Source of the DNA: Myrica gale
Taxonomy: Eukaryota; Streptophyta; Magnoliopsida; Fagales; Myricaceae
Direction: 5' to 3'
DNA: 64,000 nucleotides
Assembly: GCA_963930655.1 (NCBI GenBank)
Contig: OZ005610.1
Location: forward strand, 4,903,001-4,967,000
Shown here: positions 50,756 through 62,289 of the stretch, piece after piece
How positions within the stretch are numbered: position 1 is the first letter of the stretch
Layout of the letters: each line of letters starts with the position of its first letter
Program-made: the position numbers and the translations under genes
The notes under the pieces: generated by a model
The model's database searches: none
Told to the model about the DNA's origin: nothing
Seen by the model: only the letters and a program-made list of their open reading frames with translations

Positions 50756-51734
50756 TTAAAATTACCACATAATTTTTGGATTTACAATATGTATTACAAA
50801 CTGTTAAGACACATTATATACTCATTGTAAAATATTTCAAAATACATTATATTTTACCATATAACTATTGAAATCCAATAAAAAAATGTTATAATTGTTA
50901 GTAAATTTGTATTTTACACCATTTTTAGGGATAAATGTCAATTTGGTCCTTGTGGTATTCGAAAAAATCGATTTGGTCCATGTGAAACAAAAATCATAAA
51001 ATCAGTCCCCCTTATTCCCCAACTCGTTTGTCGTTGGTGCACTCACCCCAGTCTGTGAACTCCATTGACGGAACCTACTTCACGTAGCTAAAAAATTCTA
51101 CCTGAGTATACAACAAGGCTTTGCCACGTCACAAAAAACACTCGAGCTTGGCCCATCTTATTTTGCCTTCCCCACCCACACGAAACTTTTCTCCAAAGCA
51201 TCTCTGGTTCACGCTTCTCAAAGATTTCATGAAGGTTCAAATAGCTAACTCATTGTCAATGGCTTCGTTCCCACTTGATGATATTGGATAGTCACCAGTT
51301 TTTTTAACTATATATAGATACCATAGGATAACTCCTCAACCTGCCATGGAAGATGAGCTTTAAACTTCACAAGACTTGATATACAATGGTTTGATCAGCA
51401 TTGCGTTCAATATGCTACTACATTCTTCCTTCTAAGTCAAAGCATGTAATCATATATGACCAAATGTGTGTCGGGCATAACGAGAGGCAGACTTTCGATA
51501 TAAAGATAAAAAATTCTCAAGTTCTCCTTTGCAAGATTGATTGTATCAATCATATTACTGTTGCTAATGAGTACCCATAAATCTCGAGAGCTAACCCGCT
51601 TCAAGCTTCCACGACAAAAAGGACAGGACTGAGACCGAACATTCCTATTATTCAGTCCCACGAAAGATTGTAAAAGATATCCTGTAATGATCAAGATGAA
51701 TGAAACTTCAGTGAGTAATTTATAGAATGGTAAC

Positions 51735-52105
51735 TGATGGGCCATAATATGACCGGCCCAGACCATCAGAAATACACCAACTCATCAGTGTGATGTGCCA
51801 TAATATGGCCCATGCACATATGAACTTACCCTTCCATATTTTCCCGCTCAAATATTTAAGGAGTCATAAGACTAACGGTACTAAGACCCTCTTAGGACTC
51901 TAATCCCCCCACATGTAAATAGTCAAGTACTTTCCTTCATATTCTCTCATGCTTAATTTCATTCTCAAGCTTTAATCGCTCTTCCAATACTCAATTCCTC
52001 TTGAGAACTAACTTAGGCATCAGAGTCTCCAGATCCGATGCTGCCCCCTTTTCTTGTCTTTCAGGTCTGATTGGCTCTGGCTAGTGGTGATTCTTGACAT
52101 CGTCA
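51735..52105 (+). repeat. 5' LTR (371 bp)
   Basis: Matches 54535-54958 along its length but lacks about 53 bp present in the 3' LTR, after CATAATATGRC, where the 3' copy has ATACATCAGCTCATCCGTCT. Contains the shared segment CATATTCTCTCATGCTTAAT. Confidence 0.88.
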
Positions 52106-52208
52106 GTTGGCGTCGTTTGTAGGAATTCTCGAAAAAAACCACATTTAAACATTTTAATTTTGCCATAATGATTTCCACTGCGCTCCTTTACACCTTTCCT
52201 TCATCATA

Positions 52209-53208
52209 ATGCCTTCCTCCGCCATAATTTCGAACTACAACCAGCCACGCCCAATCCCAAACAAAGAAATTGTTCCTAACAACAACACTGTAATAAACTT
52301 GGACGTTGTCCTCAACAACGACGCGCTGCTGGCCGACTTGGGCCATACCGTGGAGAACCTTACTCATCAAATCAACACGATCCAACAGACTAAAACGCCT
52401 TCGTCTCCTCCACGATCACGTATGTCTCAGTCACTGGGAGGGGCCGCAAACAACAAATCGACTCATCAATCTCCTCCCAAACAACATGGGGCAAGCGCTG
52501 GCGGACCACCGTCCATGAGCAGATGGTCGGGCAAGCAGAACAGATCCGACTCCTTCAACAGAAGCTGAACAAGGTAGAGAACCCTAAGACCAACGATTCC
52601 TCCATCCTAGCAAATGTCGGCAGTTCCCCGCTCACAACGAAAGTACTTGTATGCCAGCTGCCCCCACGCTTCCAACCACCCCAGATCAACCTATTTGAAG
52701 GTTTTGGCGACCCCTGCGACCACCTGGAGATCTCTGTCTGCACATGCACGTCCAATCATATGCAGATCTCGTCATTTGCCGAGCATTCTTATTAACTCTC
52801 AAGGGATCAGCACAACTTTAGTTCTCTGGTTTGCCAACTGGAACCATAGACGACTTTGACACCCTCGACACACAGTTCCTAAGTCATTTCACATCCAATC
52901 AGCGGATCAAACGCCTGACTTCTTATTTGTTCATCATCAAGCAGAGCCCTAAGGAAAACCTACACAATTACATAATGTGTTTCAGTCGTGAGGTATTCAC
53001 GACCTTCCAAGCTACCGATGAGGTCAAATTAATGGCCCTAATCACAGGTCTCATGCCAAGTGACTTCCTCAAGACCCTCATGAGGAAAACCCTGACCAAT
53101 TTTGCAGATGTCATGACAAAAGCGAAAAACACATGGATTTCGAGGACATGGTCGTTGCATGCCTCCATTCCATACCACCCGACCACCAGGGGAGAAAAGA
53201 AACCGTGA
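52209..53208 (+). pseudogene. Ty3/gypsy gag remnant
   Basis: Gag structural protein of the retrotransposon, broken into several frames. The first part (from about 52209) is N/Q/S-rich. A second frame carries LPPRFQPPQINLFEGFGDPC, the usual start of the plant gag domain. A third (from about 52831) carries TLDTQFLSHFTSNQRIKR and the downstream QSPKENLHNYI and LMALITGLMPSDF segments. Frameshifts separate the parts and no zinc knuckle was seen. Confidence 0.8.
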
Positions 53209-53508
53209 CGTCGACCACTCTCACTACCGAGATCAATGACGACGAATAGACAAAAACTGCTCACCACGACCTATGCGGTGCGATTAGCCACTAACACCTC
53301 TCGACCTTGCAGCAAGGAACTGAGAAAATCTTGCACGGGTTAAATTTATCATACTCATAATATCTCTTTATCTAATATGATTATTTCATTTTATCTTATC
53401 TAACATGACGACATGTTAACTTTATCTTACTTGTGCCATGGGCACCCCTACACCAACAAAGTGAGCACTTCTGTGACGGAACACCCTGGACGGCTGGTCT
53501 AACTCACT

Positions 53509-54008
53509 GTGTCATGCGCATCACCTTGTTATAGTGTCATGCGCATCACCTTGTTATAGTGTCTTGTGCACCCTATGTTATAGTGACTTGTGCACTCGAT
53601 GTTACAGTGTCACGCGCACCACCTTGTTACAGTGTTGTGCATCTTATGTTACAGTGCAATGTGCACCACCTTGCTACAGTGTCTTGTGCACTCGATGTTA
53701 TAGTGTCATGCGCATCACCTTGTTACAGTGTTGTGTGCACCCTATATTACAGTGTCATGCACACCACCTTGTTACAATACCTAGAGCATCACTCATGTTA
53801 CAGTGCCTAGAGAACCACTCATGTTACAGTGCCTAGAGCACCACTTATGATACAGTGCGAAGAGCACCATTTATGTTACTGTGTTTTGTGCACCTTGATG
53901 TTACAGTGCCAATAACACCGTTTATGTTATTGTGCCAAGAGCACCAATTATGTTACAGTGTCGAGCGCACCCTTATGCCATGAGCACCCTTAATGATACA
54001 ATGTCATT
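53509..54008. repeat. Tandem array of 22-26-bp units, about 20 copies
   Basis: Units read GTGTCATGCGCATCACCTTG followed by TTATA or TTACA, and grade into variants such as GTGCCTAGAGCACCACTTAT. Two sub-families lie in succession, with the first half more uniform. It sits between gag and the 3' LTR. Confidence 0.9.
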
Positions 54009-54534
54009 TATGTTGGTCTAACTCATTCATGCCACAGGCATCCCTTGGTCTCAGTGACCCAGATATCCTTTCGACAATATCTCTTTTACCTACCATGATA
54101 ATTTTGTTTATTTTATCTAACATAACGAGGTTTTAGTTTTATCTTATCTGATAATTCAGACGCATGATCATTCTCTGCAAAGTGCTGCAGGAACCCTTAA
54201 TGAGTACCTTGTGACGGAATAACTCAGGCGGCTAGTCTAACTCACCTGTGTCACTGACACCCATACATTAACAAATTGGCCTCGACGACCTATGCTTGCA
54301 TCAACAAATTGGTCTCGACAACATGTGTCCCTACACCAACAAATTGTTAATCTCACAAGGCCAAGAACATCACTACTCCTGAGAACAGGCATAACTCCGC
54401 AACACCAAGTGCACCTCCACACCAGATGGCTGGTCCAATTTGACAGCACCAAAGGTACCCCTTTATAACAGTGATTGGTCTAAAAAACCACGGCTGGCTT
54501 AATTTGTTTTAAAGGGGGGACTACTGATGGGTCA

Positions 54535-54958
54535 TAATATGACCAGCCCAGCCCATCAGAAATACTCCAACCCATCAGTGTGATGGGCCATAATATGACT
54601 GACCTATTGCAATACATCAGCTCATCCGTCTAAGGCCACAGACACCTTCTAGACCCCAGCCCACGCACATGAATTTATCCCTCCATATATTCCGGCTTAA
54701 ATATTCAAGGATTCTTAAGACTCACGGTACTAAGACCTCTCTAAGGACTCTAATCCCCTCACATATAAATAGCCATATACTTTCTTTCATATTCTCTCAT
54801 GCTTAATTCCATTCTCAAACTTTAATCGCTCTTCTAATACTCAATTTCTCTTGATATCTAACTTAGGCATCGGAGTCTCCGAATCCGATGTCGCCCCCTC
54901 TTCTTATTTCCTTTCAGGTCTGATTGGCTCCGACTAGTGGTGATTCTTGACATCATCA
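54535..54958 (+). repeat. 3' LTR (424 bp)
   Basis: Longer partner of the 5' LTR; preceded by a polypurine tract and followed by GTAAT, the right target-duplication copy. Confidence 0.88.
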
Positions 54959-55695
54959 GTAATAGTACAAATGAGAGTTGGGGCTATCAGTCATGGAAAC
55001 AATTGTTGCCCATCATGCGCCCACAACTGGGAAGTAGCATCCTCGTGCAATTTTTCCATGCATAGCATGCATTCTTTATCTTTCTCTAGATCGTTATCAG
55101 AAAGCTTCATCCTCTCGTCCCCTTTCTTTATGGTTAAGACTTATATAGATTGGCTTCTCAAGGAGTTATCTTCCAATTCAATGAATTCTCCTTTAAGTTT
55201 CCTAAGAGAAGGGTATATAACAGCTGCAAGAAATATATGGTTACATGCATATCACCTTGTATATAAATATGTGGAGAAGGCCTAAATAATTGGGGAGGTA
55301 TACAATTATAATCCATCTATTCAATCAAATAGAGAAGAAAGTGGGTAAATGGGTTGTAAGACAATCTTATTTGAACACAATTACCACAATAATCTCTTGG
55401 TAGATCAGTTGCCCTGCAAAACCCCGAACACTAGGGTTTCCCCTTAAACTTGAGATGCTTTGGAGAAAAGTTTTGTATGAGTGAGGGAAGGTGCTAGGTG
55501 GGTCAGACAGAAAAAAGGGCCAAGCTGGGGTGTTTTTTGTGATGGTGAAAGCCAGGTTGGATACATAAGAGTAATTGTTTTAGCTACGTGGTATAGTTAC
55601 CAAGTAGATTTCGTCAATGGAGTTTATTGATTGGGGTGGGTGGACCAACGACAAACGAGTTGGAGAATAAGGGGATTGATTTTATGATGGAATTC

Positions 55696-58583
55696 TTTTT
55701 TTGGCTAAATAAACAAACAGAACTAACACGGAGAACTAAGGATGCATATCACAATACCGAATATGCTCGAAAATTCTAGAACAATCTAACACCCCACAGG
55801 AACCGTTCCGCGCCGCCCACGAAGCCATAGAGTAGACCAAAACATTGCACTTCCTATAAATCCAAGCCACCTTCCAATCCTTGAAAACCACCAAGTGTTG
55901 CCTCATCGCATCTACCATACCCGAGATAGCCCAACACTGAGATTGGGAAGAAGACAACACCTCTCTGCATAAAAGCAAAGGATCTGACTTAAATAGCACT
56001 TTCTCCCACTGCTACTCCTTTGCTACCGCCATCACCTCGAACAAAGTACACGTGTCACCAACCAAAGGATCCATAGCTGCTAGTCATTCCATGCATGTCA
56101 TACAGAGGGAACTAGAAGAATCTCTAACAGAGATCGCTATGTAAGACTCAAACTAATGGATCGTCACATCCGTGTTAATCTTCACCCAACCAACAGGAGG
56201 AGGCACCCATCTCCTACCCACACTCCTATCCACTTCAAACCAAACACTCGAGTGCTCCTCAAACCTCCTACGAATACAAGCAATCAGCTCCTCAACCGCT
56301 AAAGGAGACCCCTATGAACCACTTGATTCCTCACTTGCTAGATGCAATAAAAAACAATCGTCGTATTAAGTACAAAAGCTCTTACAGCCCCGGGCATTGC
56401 AATCGCAACCGATTTAATCAAAGTGGTACAACCATCTTGGGAAAGCGCTCTCCCTTTCCATCCCGCAACCTTGGACAACACCCGCTCTTTAATCTCTTGA
56501 AAATATTTTCTCCTAGATCTCCCAAAGAAGTGAGGGAGACCCAGATATTTGTTGTTGGCCGACATCTCCTTGACCTGTGACCTGCAGCGTATCACATAAA
56601 GCATGAACCAGCTCGGAGATGGAATTCGGACTGCAGAAAAGCATTGATTTACTAAAGCTCACTTTTTTGATCGAACCATTTGGAGTAGGTGGAGAGAATG
56701 CTGCTAATAGCCGAAGCTTCTTGCTGATTAGCTCGAGAAAAAATCATGAGGTCGTCCGCGAAAAGAAGGTGTGAAATAGATGGGGCCGTCATATTCACTT
56801 TGATGCCATGAATCGCACCACACACTTCGGTAGCCAAAATCAACCTAGATAATACCTCCGACCCAAGAATGAAAAGGAAGGGGGACAAAGGGTCCCCCTG
56901 CCTCAATCCCCTAGTGGGTTGAAAAAGACCATGTGGCGACCCATTCAAAAGAACCGAGTAACTGACTGTAGAGATACACAAATGTATCCAGCCTACCCAT
57001 TTATCACAAAATTCGAAACACTATAGAACATGGAGGAGGAAGCTTTATTCCATTCGGTCGTATGCCTTTTCCATATCTAACTTCAGAGCTGCCAACCCAT
57101 TCCTCTCTTTCTTGGCTTTCATCGAGTGGAGAATTTCATGACATAATATGATATTCTCTTGGATCGCACGCCTTGTAACAAAGGCTGCCTAAAATGGAGA
57201 AATAAGTTTGTTGATCACCCTTTAAGCCGAGAGGAAAGAATCTTCGAAATCACTTTGTAGACGACATTACAAAGGTTGATTGGCCTAAATTGGTCAATCT
57301 TCGTCGGATGTTCAACCTTTGCTAGCAAAACAAAAAACATATGGTTCAACTATTTGAGAAGAAAACCCATCCTGAAAAAATGAGACACTATCGCCACTAG
57401 CTCCTCCTTCACTGTGCTCCAGTAAAATTGATAGAAAATGGCTGACATGCCATCTGGTCCAGACACTTTAAGGCTCCCCAACTGACGCAGAGCAATAGTG
57501 ATCTCTTCCACCATCGGTTGAGCGGTTAGGCAAAAGTTTTCGTCATTAGAGATAATCGACTGAATCAAGTAAGATAAGTCACCATCAAAACCAGGCCCAT
57601 CCGAAGAGAAAATACCCTGAAAATATTGTACTACACGATTCCCAATCTCTTCCCTGTCTCTCAACCAAACACCATCATTGTTTTCCAACGCTTCGATATT
57701 GTTTCGCTTTCGCCTGATAATAGTCGATAGGTGAAAAAATTTGATATTCAAGTCTGACGTTGTTACTAGTTGACTCTCGATTTTTGTTTCCAAATGCATT
57801 CTTCCCTCCTCAATTCTTCATCTAATTCTTCCTAAAGCTCTGTGAAGCTTCCCACACCTGAGGGGACGGATCCAGACTCTGCACAAACTCTAGTCTATCT
57901 CTAAGTTGCTGTAGCCGAATTTGAATCACTCCAAAGGATTCCCTATTCCAACGCCGAAGAGAAACCTTAGTAGCTTTGATACGCTGCACCAAACAGAAGG
58001 AGGGAGACCCCCTAACAGGCTGCTGCCAAGCATTGGCCACCACATCTTTACTCGATTCATCTCGTGTCCAACAACTATCAAACCAAAAAGGTTTGGGTCC
58101 TGCTCCCATAGCACCTTCCTTAACCAACAATATCGGAGAGTGATTCGAAGAGTGTCGTGGAAAGGTATGAGTAAGAGCTCTCGGAAACATAGAGAGCCAA
58201 TCACCGTTCGCCAACCCCTTATCCAGTCTCTCCCGAATCTGGTGACGACTTCCTCTCCCGTTACACCAAGTGAATAGAGGTTTCGGTACTAGCCACGTCA
58301 ACCAATCCTTGAGCAAGTTTCAAATTGTAGAAGTCTTCATTCAAAGAAGAAGCAAATGTGTGACCTCCACTCTTCTCATGTTGCCCAGAGATCGCATTAA
58401 AATCTCCCATGACCAACTAGGGGTTGCCAAACAGGGAACCGATCCCTTCCATTTTTTCCCAAAAAAAGCCTTCTCGCTACTATCACACGGGTTGTGCACA
58501 AACGTCAGGGCCCAAGGTTTCACCTCACCAAACATAATAATGCTAATAATGTTCTGTTATAACATAACCACGTCAAGGCCCAA
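55696..58583 (-). mobile_element. 5'-truncated L1-type LINE with 18-bp target duplication
   Basis: The element reads on the minus strand. It is flanked by the perfect direct repeat GATTTTATGATGGAATTC (55678-55695 and 58584-58601), and its 3' end has a short A tail (TTTTTTT on the plus strand at 55696). In order it keeps the end of the endonuclease (FTWCNGRGSRHQIRERLDKG), the linker, reverse transcriptase (LKVSGPDGM, GLRQGDPLSPFLFIL, FADDLMIFSR with the catalytic DD), and a C-terminal RNase H-like part (KVAWIYRKCNVLVYSMASWA). Stops and frameshifts break it, and the 5' part with ORF1 is missing. It inserted in the right inverted end of the Mutator-like element. Confidence 0.9.
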
Positions 58584-58728
58584 GATTTTATGATGGAATT
58601 CACTGACTAGAATGGGTGAACCAACGACAAACGAGTTAAAGAATAAAGACACTGATTTTATGATTTTTGTTTCACAAGACCAAATAGATTTTCTCGAAAA
58701 CCAATTGAACCAATTTGACATTTATCCC

Positions 58729-59943
58729 GGGCTTTTATAAGTTTTTTGTTTTTTACAACTTAAAAGATTTTGTACATCATTATGATAAGGTTTTGATTTT
58801 GCCGTGGCTGCTCTAAAAGGTTGTCACGGTTCGGGACACCGTGTTACATGCGCGTACGTGTTTCATTCGCATTTGCTTTGTATATCTAGGCCTATCTATT
58901 CCCACACATTTTTACCTGACAAGCTTATAAAAAACAAACAAACAAAAACCCAAGACCTTACAGCCAATTAGAAAAAAGAAAAGACCTTACAGCCACCACC
59001 AGATCTTTCTCCCGCGGGGGTCTTCTTCTCCGTTATTTAAACAGGTTAAACTGTCTTCTGAATAATATCCCCGGAGAAAGGAAAATTGTTTCGATTGAGG
59101 GTTCCATTTACAAGCTGGAGGAGTTGAGCTTCAGAAGGTACCACTTTCGGACCTTATGCGCATGGTTTACTATTGCTTTTTGTGGATGTTATTTCCTCTC
59201 TATAGCCCAGATCTTTTGTCCTTTCAAGATCTCTTGGATTTAATAGCAGAAATCCAAAGCAAAGGTTTCTGTTTTGTGTTGAATCCTTTTTCGCCGTAAT
59301 GGGTTCCTTTCAAACTGTTCACACAAAAACATGTTTGTTCCGAATTGATAATTGTCGAATTGGGCAGTGTCAGTTTTTGAATTATCTCAAATATGCATTA
59401 TATTTGAATAAAGGATAACGGGATAAGGATGGTGTTTTGGTTTGATGTGAATTTGATATTTCTTGATATGAGCTCGCTTGTAAATTTCAAATTTTCTTAT
59501 ATTGGGTTCGCTTTGTTTTTTGAATATTTTTTATTGGTGTGTAATCAGGAGAGGTTTTGAAGAAACGTTGTTCTTCGAAGCTTCTGGAGAGAAGCTGCTG
59601 CTCATACAACTCTGGCCGACACGATAGACATATTTTCTCGATCCAGACTAAGAGCTGGTTCTTTCTTTTCCAATCTCCGTTCGTGTTTGATTCGGACTCT
59701 GTCACTAGTTTCGCGCCTTCCCATTGACTATGGCTAACGTTTGATTCAAAAATGAAAGAAAAATCCAATATGATTTAATTGATAACCCCTGCCATAGTTC
59801 AATCATCAGCATTAGAGATGTGAGCAACAATCGCATAGACGAAGAGAAGAACAAAAAGTAGGAGGAAGACGAAAAGATAGGAAAAGGTGCGTTACTTCCG
59901 TTTATTTTAGGATTTCGACTTTTGAGCAAGCCCATCCGCTAGT
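58729..59943. other. Upstream region of the LRR gene
   Basis: No other gene. The 5' leader probably starts near 59040-59140 and may be split: a donor-like AAG/GTACCA at about 59138 and acceptor-like CAG at about 59549 are seen. Not testable without transcripts. Confidence 0.4.
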
Positions 59944-62289
59944 ATGTCAAAATTCAACTGCTTCACTTTACGTGTTGGGAGGAAGAAGGAAGATAAGGTG
60001 AGATTCTGTCAAATTCAGAATCATACAAGATTTTCTTATGTGGTTTTTTTGTCATTTTCTAACTTCATCGTCGTTTCTTTGTTTGTCTAGGGGAAAAAGG
60101 AATCTCCGCAAAATGGTGAAAGCAAGGGCCTGCAAACTTTGCAAGTCATGATCGAACCTCCGTTGAAATCTTCCGAGACTGACGTGTTGAAATTGATGGC
60201 TGTCAGTGTTGCCATGCCTTATAATATCGACAGGAACTCTCAGTGCAGCATCAAGGTTTTGAGCCATGAGAGTCCTGTCGGGGTTGAGGTAGCAGAAATA
60301 GTTTATGAAGGGGAGGATGAGCACGAAGAGAACTCCTCCTCGATCAAGAGGGACTTCTCTGACCTTGATCTCTCAGCTCATGAAGCTAGTTCTGGTGACA
60401 AAGATTTCTCTTCCAGAGACAAAAACATTGATTTCTCCCATCCATTTGATAATGAGGTGAAAGAAAACTTTGATCTCAAAACGGAGAAAGACAGTGAAAA
60501 GGGTGTTGAGATGACTCAAAGCGGACATGTTAGTGATCCTGGGATGGGGAAGGCAGAATTCTGGACTTTCCCAAAGCTTCAGCGCTCCTGCTCCAATTTG
60601 GAAACAAGCAATATGATTAGGAAGATGGCTGATCAGTTGCCTCCTTCCAAGTCACAGTCTTTTGAAGAGCTGCAGGAATTATCTGAAAAGGCAAGGGAGA
60701 ATGTTGATCCTGGCAGCCCCAGGTCACAGATGACCCACTTCAGTGCTGACAGAGTGATGTTGAAGAAGCATTCTTCGAGCCAAGTTCTCCCCTCTAGGAG
60801 CAGAAGATTGTGGTGGAAATTGTTCCTCTGGAGCCATCGGAACCTGCATAGTGCATGGACCGTGAGGTCACACTCACTTCCTTCCAGTGCTGCTTTGAAC
60901 CCACAAGGTGGGTACTCTTCAGATACACTTGAACCAAACCGAGCTATAGAATTGAGCAAGATGGCGTCACCCGGATCATTTATAGGAGAATCCTCGAACA
61001 CTAACAATAATAGTAGCCATGAAAGATGGGATACTTTTCAAAATGGGATTTCTGGTTCGTGGCACCAGAACCAATGGGTTGCTTTCCCTGCAGAATCATC
61101 CCCCTTTGTAAGAGTGGATGAGTGGGTGAAAAATCTCGAGGTCCAATTTCCACTTGCAGTGAGTGGTGATTATGAAAATGACGAGGGCATTTACTTCCCA
61201 CCTTCTCCTGAGACTGGTAGATCACTCGCAAGAAGCACAACACAATTGCCCCGTGGGCGGCCTGACAGCAATCTTCCTGAGGAGATTTTACAAGCCAATC
61301 GCTTCATCCAGTCTCTGAATTCATCATCAACTGTGGCTCACATCTCGGGTATCAGCATAAAAGCTATACCCACCATTTCAAGCTTCTGCAGTCTTCGATC
61401 TGTGAACTTGTCAAATAACTTCATAGGTAATGCTCCTAGCGGGAACTCTTCATAGTTTACACGTTCTAAGTCGTAATTGTGCTGATTGGATGTTTGCTTC
61501 CTTCAAATTTCAGTTCATATTACTCCAGGATCTCTTCCAAAGGGACTTCAAACGCTCAATTTATCAAGAAACAGGATCCATAACATTGAAGGACTCAAAG
61601 AACTGACACGCCTACGGGTGCTTGATCTCAGTTACAATCGTCTTTCTAGAATCAGATATGGTAGTTATTCTAATAGTTGCACTTATGTGATTTGAAGGTA
61701 ATTTTTAGAACGATTAGACAGGTTCTCTCTGAACTCATCAAATCCCACTCGTGTGTCATACTCAGGGTTTTCCAATTGTACGTTGATTAAGGAGCTCTAT
61801 CTTGCTGGCAACAAGATTAGTGATGTTGAGGGGCTACATAGGCTATTGAAGTTGACAGTCCTGGACCTGAGCTTCAACAAAATAACCACGATAAAAGCAC
61901 TGGGCCAGCTCGTAGCCAATTACCACACCCTGCAGGCGCTTAATCTGATAGGGAATTCCATCCAGACCAACATCAGTGATGATCAGCTGCGCAAATCAGT
62001 TTGTGATCTCCTTCCAAAGCTAGTGTACCTGAACAAGCAGCCAATCAAACCGCAGAGGGCAAGAGAGGTCCTGACAGATAGTGTGGCCAAAGCTGCTCTT
62101 GGGAATAGCAGTTCGAGCTCTTCTAGAAAAGCAGGGAAGAGATTGAGCCAGGGCAGATCACCTTCTGCCATTGGGCATAAGAGCAGCGCAAGTGTTTCTC
62201 AACAAGGCAAGAACAAGTCAAAGAGCCGAACTCATCAGCATTCGTCCCTAAAGAGAACACCATCGGCACAGGCTTCTTCATCCCATTAG
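59944..62289 (+). CDS. Leucine-rich-repeat protein, outer-arm dynein light chain 1-like
   Basis: Exons are 59944-59997, 60091-61426, 61514-61660 and 61766-62289, all in phase, giving 686 aa. The N-terminal two thirds is serine-rich and largely disordered, with the conserved start MSKFNCFTLRVGRKKE and blocks FWTFPKLQRSCSNLETS and EWVKNLEVQ. From about residue 430 come SDS22-type LRRs: LRSVNLSNNFI, LQTLNLSRNRIHNIEGL, LRVLDLSYNRLSRI, IKELYLAGNKISDVEGL, LTVLDLSFNKITTI and LQALNLIGNSI. A basic, serine-rich tail (SRKAGKRLSQGRSPS and KNKSKSRTHQHSSLKR) ends it. Plants of this kind lack outer-arm dynein, so the database name reflects LRR similarity only. The role is unknown, probably as a protein-binding scaffold. 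Arabidopsis At1g78230 is the likely counterpart, from memory. Confidence 0.92.

Larger units (their letters stand above)
51735..54958 (+). mobile_element. Defective LTR retrotransposon, Ty3/gypsy gag only
   Basis: Two LTRs (51735-52105 and 54535-54958) begin TGATGGG and end in CA, and enclose a damaged gag region and a tandem array but no protease, reverse transcriptase or integrase. Flanks GTAAC and GTAAT form a near-perfect 5-bp target duplication. TTGGCGTCGTTTGTAGGA after the 5' LTR is a candidate primer-binding site, and AAAGGGGGGA before the 3' LTR a polypurine tract. Total length is 3224 bp. LTR differences show an old insertion; it could have moved only with help from a complete relative. 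Confidence 0.88.
51437..55240 (-). pseudogene. Captured RING-finger E3 ligase gene pieces (AIRP2-like family)
   Basis: On the minus strand, 55235 down to about 54995 encodes VIYPSLRKLKGEF, then after a frame break DNDLEKDKECMLCMEK, the start of a RING domain. The rest of the gene resumes at about 51640 down to 51437: RSQSCPFCRGSLKRVSSRDL and on to a C-terminus ending IYDYML. These match, in order, the RING and tail of the plant AIRP2/At1g24440-like ubiquitin ligases (SQSCPFCR.SLKRV..DLW). In-frame stops, a frame break, missing RING ligands and the intervening LTR element show that it is not functional. It lies wholly between the inverted ends of the Mutator-like element, so it was probably captured from a donor gene elsewhere. 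Confidence 0.7.
50928..58728. mobile_element. Mutator-like element (Pack-MULE type) split by two later insertions
   Basis: The left end (50928 to about 51215) reads GGGATAAATGTCAATTTGG and is matched in inverted form by the right end (about 55450-55695 plus 58602-58728, finishing CAATTTGACATTTATCCC). Shared inverted segments include CAACGACAAACGAGTT, GATTTTATGATTTTTGTTTC and GATGCTTTGGAGAAAAGTTT, so each end is about 290 bp. The right end also has a tandem doubling of about 75 bp. Between the ends are pieces of a RING-finger gene, an LTR retrotransposon and a LINE. Without those two insertions the element is about 1.7 kb and has no transposase. Long inverted ends with captured gene pieces fit a Pack-MULE. 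No clear 9-bp target duplication remains, so the outer boundaries are approximate. Confidence 0.65.

Noticed and set aside
53534..53836. Cysteine/tyrosine-rich frame of 100 codons
   Set aside because: It is only the translation of the 24-bp tandem array; the unit length being a multiple of three keeps it open.
50919..58737. 9-bp target duplication for the large Mutator-like element
   Set aside because: Flanks CCATTTTTA and GGGCTTTTA agree at only five of nine positions; not convincing.
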